Shown here: piece by piece, positions 58,729 to 64,000 of the stretch | How the letters are laid out: each line of letters opens with the position of its first letter | How positions within the stretch are numbered: position 1 is the first letter of the stretch | Source of the DNA: Paramoeba atlantica | Taxonomy: Eukaryota; Discosea | Length of the DNA: 64,000 nucleotides | Assembly (NCBI GenBank): GCA_977017575.1 | Contig: CDRNVI010000039.1 | Span: forward strand, 186,001 to 250,000 | Direction: 5' to 3' | Program-made: the position numbers and the translations under genes | Notes under the pieces: generated by a model | The model's input: the letters and a program-made list of their open reading frames with translations, nothing else | What the model was told of the DNA's origin: nothing | Databases searched by the model: none

Positions 58729-59632
58729 GCGGTGGTTGTAAAACTACCGCTCAACACTCGATTATTGAAAAAAAAGTGAACAAAAACAGTGAAAATATAA
58801 AGAGGAACACAGTAATATAATAGAAGAAAAAAATATAAAAGGGGGCTCCGGTGGTCCAAAACTGAAAAAAAAAATTGAAAAAAATGGGGGGTCCAGGGGG
58901 GGGGGTCATGGTCGAGCAAAATTTTTCGAAAAAATTAGTTTTCGAAAAAAAAACCGCAGAAAGGGTAGCCGGGGTCTTGGCGCGCATTTTCCACCCCCCT
59001 ACCCGGGGGTGACCCCCCCGCGTATCCGCAGGACGGGTCCGCCAAGTTCGGATTTTTTCGGAAAAACATTTTTGAAAAAAAATTCAACTTGGCGAAAAAA
59101 ATGACAAAAAAAATATTTTTCCAAAATGGTTTCCCCTATTGTATTTTGATAGTTTGGGACCTACACTAGCTTTCTACGCAGTTGTTTTCGCAAGGTATCA
59201 CTTCTTCGAACTGTGGTGCGCCCCCCAAAATGACCCATTTTTGACTAAAAAAGGTGAAAAAGTATTTTTCGGACCTAAAGGGGCATTTTTGTGTCGAAAG
59301 AATGGTATGGTTGGAGTCGCATTCTCTACCCAATACGTTCGGTAGGCTTCCATTCATGCCTACGAGTGATTTCCCACGCGTAAATGTCGGATTTAGTGCT
59401 CTGACAGCAAAAATACGCGAAAATCACCCCATTTTTACCGAAATTCGGCTATTTTTGGCCATAATCTTTCCGTTTTCCAGGCTGAATTTTCTTTTTTAGG
59501 CTCTTCGTTAAACGCATCGGTAGTTTTCAACGCGAAGAGTGCAGCATGAGTGACCTCTAAGTTGAAAACAACCACCGCGTTTAACGAAGAGCCTAAAAAA
59601 GAAAATTTAGCCCGGAAAACGGAAAGATTATA
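58729..59632 (+). mobile_element. Hairpin-ended element, copy 5 (longest terminal palindrome)
   Basis: Short hairpin at the left (GCGGTGGTTGTAAAACTACC), core 58970-59050, conserved interior and long hairpin at the right. Here the right-hand palindrome extends further than in other copies: ATAATCTTTCCGTTTTCC at 59460 has its inverse GGAAAACGGAAAGATTAT ending at 59631, so the terminal hairpin has arms of ~75 bp. This may be the original end, lost in other copies. Confidence 0.85.
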
Positions 59633-59689
59633 CCCCCTAGGTATAATAACCCGGACGGTGGTTTATATAGAGAGAAAAATAAGGAGCAG

Positions 59690-60860
59690 GTCCGAGTGGT
59701 AGTGTGCAGCTACAGTGCCCGTGAGAGAGTAAGTGTACTGCCACGTGAGGCAGTGGTTGCACAGTGATGTAGTGCAAGCACAGTGGCACGTGCGAGAGTA
59801 AGTACACTGCCACTGTAAGTACAGTGGTAAGTGAAAGAGTAAGTGCCACGTGCATACGTATACACGTGGCACTTACACTTTCGTGGCAGTGGTGTACTGC
59901 CACGTGAGGCAGTGAACGCAGTGTAGATGCAGTGGCGCGTGAGAGAGTAAGAGCACTGCCACGTGAGGCAGTGGTTGCACAGTGATGGAGTGCAGCTGCA
60001 GTGGAGCGTGCGAGAGTAAGTGCCCTGCCACGTGAGGCAGTGGCTGCAGTGATGCAGTGCAGCTGCATCACGTACGTGAAAGAGTAAGTCTACCGCCACG
60101 TGAGGCAGTGAACGCAGTGTAGATGCAGTGGCGCGTGAGAGAGTAAATGACTGCAGTGTAGCTGCAGCGGCACGTGCGAGAGTAAGTGCACTGCCACGTG
60201 ATGCAGTGACTGCAGTAATGTGTGGCAGTGACTGCAGTGGCGCGTGAGAGAGTAAGAGCACTGCCACGTGAGGAAGTGACTGCAGTGATGCAGTGCAGCT
60301 GGCTGACTGCAGTGGCACGTGAAAGAGTAAGTGCACTGCCACTGTAAGTACAGTGGTAAGTGACAGAGTACTGCCGCGTGATGCAGTGAACGCAGTGGCT
60401 CGTGAGAGAGTCAGTGACTGCAGTGTAGCTGCACTGACACGTGAGAGAGTAAGTGTACTTCCACGTGAGGCAGTGAACGCAGTGTAGATGCAGTGGCTCG
60501 TGAGAGAGTCAGTGACTGCAGTGTAGCTGCACTGACACGTGAGAGAGTAAGTGTACTTCCACGTGAGGCAGTGAACGCAGTGTAGATGCAGTGGCTCGTG
60601 AGAGAGTCAGTGACTGCAGTGTAGCTGCAGTGGCACGTGCGAGAGTAAGTGCACTGCCACGTGAGGAAGTGACTGCAGTGATGCAGTGCAGCTGCAGTGG
60701 CACGTGCAAGAGTAAGTGCACTACCACTGTAAGTACAGTGGTACGTGACAGAGTACTGCCACGTGAGGCAGTGAACGCAGTGTAGATGCAGTGGCTCGTG
60801 CGAGAATAAGTGTACTGCCACGTGAGGCAGTGACTATTGACGCAGTGTGTAGCTAGAGTG
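59690..60860. repeat. Degenerate minisatellite rich in CACGTG
   Basis: About 1.2 kb built of shuffled short modules: CTGCCACGTGAGGCAG (itself a hairpin), GAACGCAGTGTAGATGCAGT, GGCACGTGCGAGAGTAAG and ACTGCAGTGTAGCTGCA. CACGTG occurs about 20 times. One ~98-bp unit is tandemly duplicated at about 60409-60604. The long open frames on the minus strand (up to 210 codons) reflect the repeat and are not called as genes. Confidence 0.9.
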
Positions 60861-60963
60861 GAACGTGGGTGCAGGTGGACTGCACATGAAACACCCACAT
60901 GAGAGGCCATGCGCCACCAGTGGCTGCGCTGGTGTTCCATTTAGAGAGTGTTGTTACAGATCG

Positions 60964-61017
60964 CCATGTTGTGGAAGGGTGGCCAGCTGACCATGTTGTG
61001 GAAGGGTGGCCAGCTGG
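60964..61017. repeat. 27-bp direct duplication
   Basis: CCATGTTGTGGAAGGGTGGC followed by CAGCTG, present twice in tandem, next to the large inverted repeat. Confidence 0.95.
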
Positions 61018-61021
61018 GAGA

Positions 61022-61229
61022 TAACCCAGATTGAAAGGGGCGAGGGAGATACGAAGCAACAGACGTGAAAGATTCCCACTGAAAAGAAATGGTATCTCCC
61101 TGCACGAGAAAAGCCTTTGCACTTGCTAGCTCGGAGACAAACTTCGTGCAGGGAGATACCATTTCTTTTCAGTGGGAATCTTTCACGTCTGTTGCTTCAA
61201 ATCTCCCTCAACCCTTTCAATCTGGGTTA
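61022..61229. repeat. Inverted repeat with 86-bp arms
   Basis: Arms 61022-61107 and 61144-61229 match at 82 of 86 positions around a 36-nt loop. Both arms include CCCAGATTGAAAGGG and GTGAAAGATTCCCACTG. A transcript of either strand would form one long hairpin. Confidence 0.95.
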
Positions 61230-61231
61230 AT

Positions 61232-61475
61232 ATGTTTCACATTAAACTCGCGTTGTTCGACACTAAACTCGCGGGCTAGTTGCCTTATTACAACCCCTTG
61301 GCCAAGCCTCAAGGGCAATTACACTTTTCCACTTTCTGTAAGACCACCCCTGGGAGTCGATACGTCTTTTTTGGCATGAGAAGTGAAAAAAAATTTAAAA
61401 CTAAATTCCGCTTTTTTTATTTTTCGAAATGACCTAAAGACAACGGGAACGTACAAAATTTTGCACGATAAAGTG
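61232..61475 (-). pseudogene. Tc1/mariner fragment (HTH end)
   Basis: About 240 bp similar to 56781-57020. The minus strand reads LGQGVVIRQLAREFSV, the HTH of the same transposase, with an in-frame stop upstream and a small local duplication (GAGTTTAATGTG beside GAGTTTAGTGTC). It is cut by the element fragment starting at 61477. Confidence 0.75.
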
Positions 61476-61476
61476 G

Positions 61477-61698
61477 TTGGAGGGGGGAGGGGGTGTTTGG
61501 GCGGGCGGGGGTGGCTGGGCGGGGTGAGGGCGGTTGCGAGGGAGCGAATGGCGTGGTTGCGGGGTTGGATAGGCTGAAAATCAACGCACTCATGAACAAA
61601 AAAGGTCCTTTCTCACCCAAAAAGCATACCCCCCCCAGTAACAAGGATTTGCCCATTTTGACCCAAAATCGATTCTATTACTGGGGGGGGGTCTACGG
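61477..61698. mobile_element. CCCCAGTAA-type element, copy c (left-truncated)
   Basis: Nearly identical to 50143-50361, from the GC-rich tract through GGATAGGCTGAAAATCAACG to the right end GGGGGGTCTACGG next to TA (61699-61700). The left end is missing, replaced by the Tc1/mariner fragment. Confidence 0.85.
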
Positions 61699-61828
61699 TA
61701 TCTTTTGATGATAAGAAGAGTTGTTCTCTTGCACTCGTGTTTTCTATGGTGCACGAATGGTGATCATTTGTTCTCTTTAATTTTTCAACAGAGTAGTGCA
61801 TTCGCATTGAGTAGACCGTCAAATTTGA

Positions 61829-63049
61829 TTAAACTTTAGAACCACCCGTACTATCTTCTCCTGAGCTTAGAGAAGGTATTGAAGGTTTGGTGGTGTACAC
61901 AGCCCATGAACCCCCTTCCAGAGCGTAGTGATCCATCGGATATGATGTTCCGGTATCTCCAACCCACAAGGCTTCCCCCAGCATTACTTCCGCCTCATAA
62001 GGGGTGAGAAGGGGAATTGGATATTGCGCACCCCAGTCGACGCTCAGTCGAGGACATGCAATTTGAATTGCAGCATCAAAAGATGGAACTAATGATGCAA
62101 CCTTCGCGGGGGAAAGCTCACACATAAGAATAACGGAAAACGAACGTTGATGTTTCTTCAGTAGATCCTGAAGTCGCTTCAAAATATACGGGCTTCCTTG
62201 TCTCCCTAATGTGCCTAAAATAATTGCAAAATGTTCCGCACCGCGTGCAGTATCAATGGACTGTTTTCGAAGAGCTTTCATGGCCCCATGGTCATAACTC
62301 TCTGTAGTAAGGAGTTTTGTATAAGGATTGTATTGGTAAAACTGACGAAGAACAGGAGTATGCGTCGCATTTCCCTCACCAGCATGTCGCGTGGGTGCTG
62401 TCTCATTAGCAATCATCATGCTTTCAAGATGAAACCTGCCATCCCCAAGAAATATCACGGTATGGATTTCAGGAGATAACCGAGGCGACGTACAACCAAG
62501 CACCTCTCCACAGGAAAGGGGCTTTACTTGAGGAACGAAAAGGTTGGTGTAACCTTTCAGTTTTAGTGACTTTGCGGCAGCTCGCAAAGACACCACAAAT
62601 TGTATTGTAGAAAAAAGAGCAATGCCCGTGCCAACCTCGGGAGGTACCAGCGACAAAATCGTTTCAACGAAATGAGTCACATCTATGCCGATGTCGACAA
62701 AAACGTACATCATGGTAGGTAAAACGCAATCCTTGATACTTATCAAGCAACTGTGACCATAATGAACAAGGAAATCGCATTCCATAGCTCGAGCGGTTAA
62801 ATCTTCAACGCAGCAGGCCCCGTAGGTAACATCACTAAGTATTGCAGTCTCACACCCTCCATAACGGGAGATGATGTCACTCAGGGGAATAGAATATGCA
62901 AGAAGACCCTCTGGAAACTGCAGAGCTATGCGCTTTGCGCCAACTTGTCGTATTCTGCGTACAGTTTTGGAAACTTCAAAATTGTAATTGAAGGGCAAAA
63001 CTTTACGTACGTCTTCGTTGAGACTATCAAAGAAATCGTTGTCAAACAT
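61829..63049 (-). CDS. DPH1: DPH1, diphthamide biosynthesis radical-SAM-like enzyme subunit
   Basis: 406 residues. Landmarks of DPH1: ALQFPEGLLAYSIPLSDII, ILSDVTYGACCVEDLTARAM, DFLVHYGHSCL, LGCTSP and IACPRLSVDWG. The three Cys expected to hold the 4Fe-4S cluster are C79 or C80, C186 and C332. With DPH2 it transfers the 3-amino-3-carboxypropyl group of S-adenosylmethionine to a histidine of elongation factor 2, the first step of diphthamide formation in the cytosol. DPH2 is a paralogue, but the SDVTYGACCV and CPRLSVDWG wording favours DPH1. Length is normal (about 400-440). Confidence 0.93.
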   Translation of the reverse strand: MFDNDFFDSLNEDVRKVLPFNYNFEVSKTVRRIRQVGAKRIALQFPEGLLAYSIPLSDIISRYGGCETAILSDVTYGACCVEDLTARAMECDFLVHYGHSCLISIKDCVLPTMMYVFVDIGIDVTHFVETILSLVPPEVGTGIALFSTIQFVVSLRAAAKSLKLKGYTNLFVPQVKPLSCGEVLGCTSPRLSPEIHTVIFLGDGRFHLESMMIANETAPTRHAGEGNATHTPVLRQFYQYNPYTKLLTTESYDHGAMKALRKQSIDTARGAEHFAIILGTLGRQGSPYILKRLQDLLKKHQRSFSVILMCELSPAKVASLVPSFDAAIQIACPRLSVDWGAQYPIPLLTPYEAEVMLGEALWVGDTGTSYPMDHYALEGGSWAVYTTKPSIPSLSSGEDSTGGSKV

Positions 63050-63428
63050 GTAAGTATTGTCTTATATTCTCCTTATGAAATATACTTTAAAAGCATGAAG
63101 CAGTATGACGGGAAGAGAGAAGAAATATCTATTTCGTTGGCATGAACTGCCGAAACATGGACTGGAGGATTAGAAAAAAGAATCACGGATCAGAACTATG
63201 TGCCTTTAAGAACAATTTCATAAATCATTTAAATCCTTTTAGACCAACTTCAATATTTCAACAAATTAGTGATACTCATGCCAAATATTCATTTCTTATT
63301 CATCCACATAAGAATTTGACAGGTAAAGGTCTGAGAAAGGCGTATTAATTTTTCTACTACATTTTCGCAGAAGCACAAATCTGTATTTATTATCATAGCG
63401 ATATCACTGAGAATCAGAATCTATAATA
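63050..63428. other. Intergenic spacer, no gene seen
   Basis: 379 AT-rich bp. A plus-strand 68-codon frame (63142-63348) has no recognisable feature and runs against the host direction. Confidence 0.45.

Positions 63429-64000
<572 letters not shown>

Noticed and set aside
59637-60940. Long minus-strand frames over the CACGTG minisatellite
   Set aside because: Composed of repeated His/Leu/Ala/Thr modules created by the DNA repeat, overlapping in several frames; no domain.

Overview
The window looks like nuclear DNA of a protist, most likely a euglenozoan (free-living kinetoplastid or diplonemid). The main reason is layout: all 23 host genes I can support lie on the minus strand, and 22 of them are single uninterrupted reading frames. 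The exception is one leucine-rich-repeat (LRR) gene split by a repeat element. That matches the one-way, polycistronic gene arrays of Euglenozoa, whose mRNAs are cut out by trans-splicing. Two genes show a pyrimidine tract plus AG shortly upstream of the ATG, as trans-splicing needs, but no spliced-leader gene is visible, so the assignment is inference. The standard genetic code fits every gene.

Layout. 1-17.5 kb: a Pro/Tyr-rich partial protein, a Crooked-neck-like HAT-repeat protein, Erv1/ALR sulfhydryl oxidase, a SET-domain protein, PLRG1/PRP46, an Erv41/46 family protein, a large unknown and RPB6. 17.9-20.6 kb: a 16-copy tandem satellite with a 170-bp unit and a local three-unit (510-bp) periodicity. 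20.6-31.4 kb: repeat-rich DNA around a sulfotransferase-like gene, a small Cys/His protein and an LRR gene. 31.4-42.8 kb: peptide deformylase, SNF1/AMPK kinase, PWP2, a TMEM170-like protein and a HELLS/DDM1-type remodeler. 42.8-52 kb: a dense nest of elements, including a 1.6-kb transposon with a CENP-B-type DNA-binding ORF, and the interrupted LRR gene. 52-64 kb: an unknown gene, another LRR gene, two paralogous coiled-coil genes, DPH1 and the 3' part of mitochondrial ATP synthase beta, separated by Tc1/mariner remnants, a CACGTG-rich minisatellite and a large inverted repeat.

The host genes are mostly housekeeping (splicing, ribosome biogenesis, transcription, energy sensing, translation-factor modification, mitochondrial import and ATP synthesis), as expected in a mixed directional cluster. 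No operon-like functional grouping is evident, although the HAT-repeat protein and PLRG1 would both belong to the spliceosomal NineTeen complex.

The most striking content is the accessory DNA. (a) A roughly 0.9-kb hairpin-ended element is present in at least seven full or partial copies; one sits inside an LRR coding region with a 5-bp target duplication, and removing it with one duplication copy restores the frame exactly, so it may be a mobile intron-like element. (b) At least six families of short elements share one plan: TA target duplication, a short inverted end that usually carries a C/G run, and a family-specific phrase of about 10-20 bp repeated several times near the ends. (c) One such element carries a CENP-B-type DNA-binding ORF but no recognisable transposase catalytic domain.
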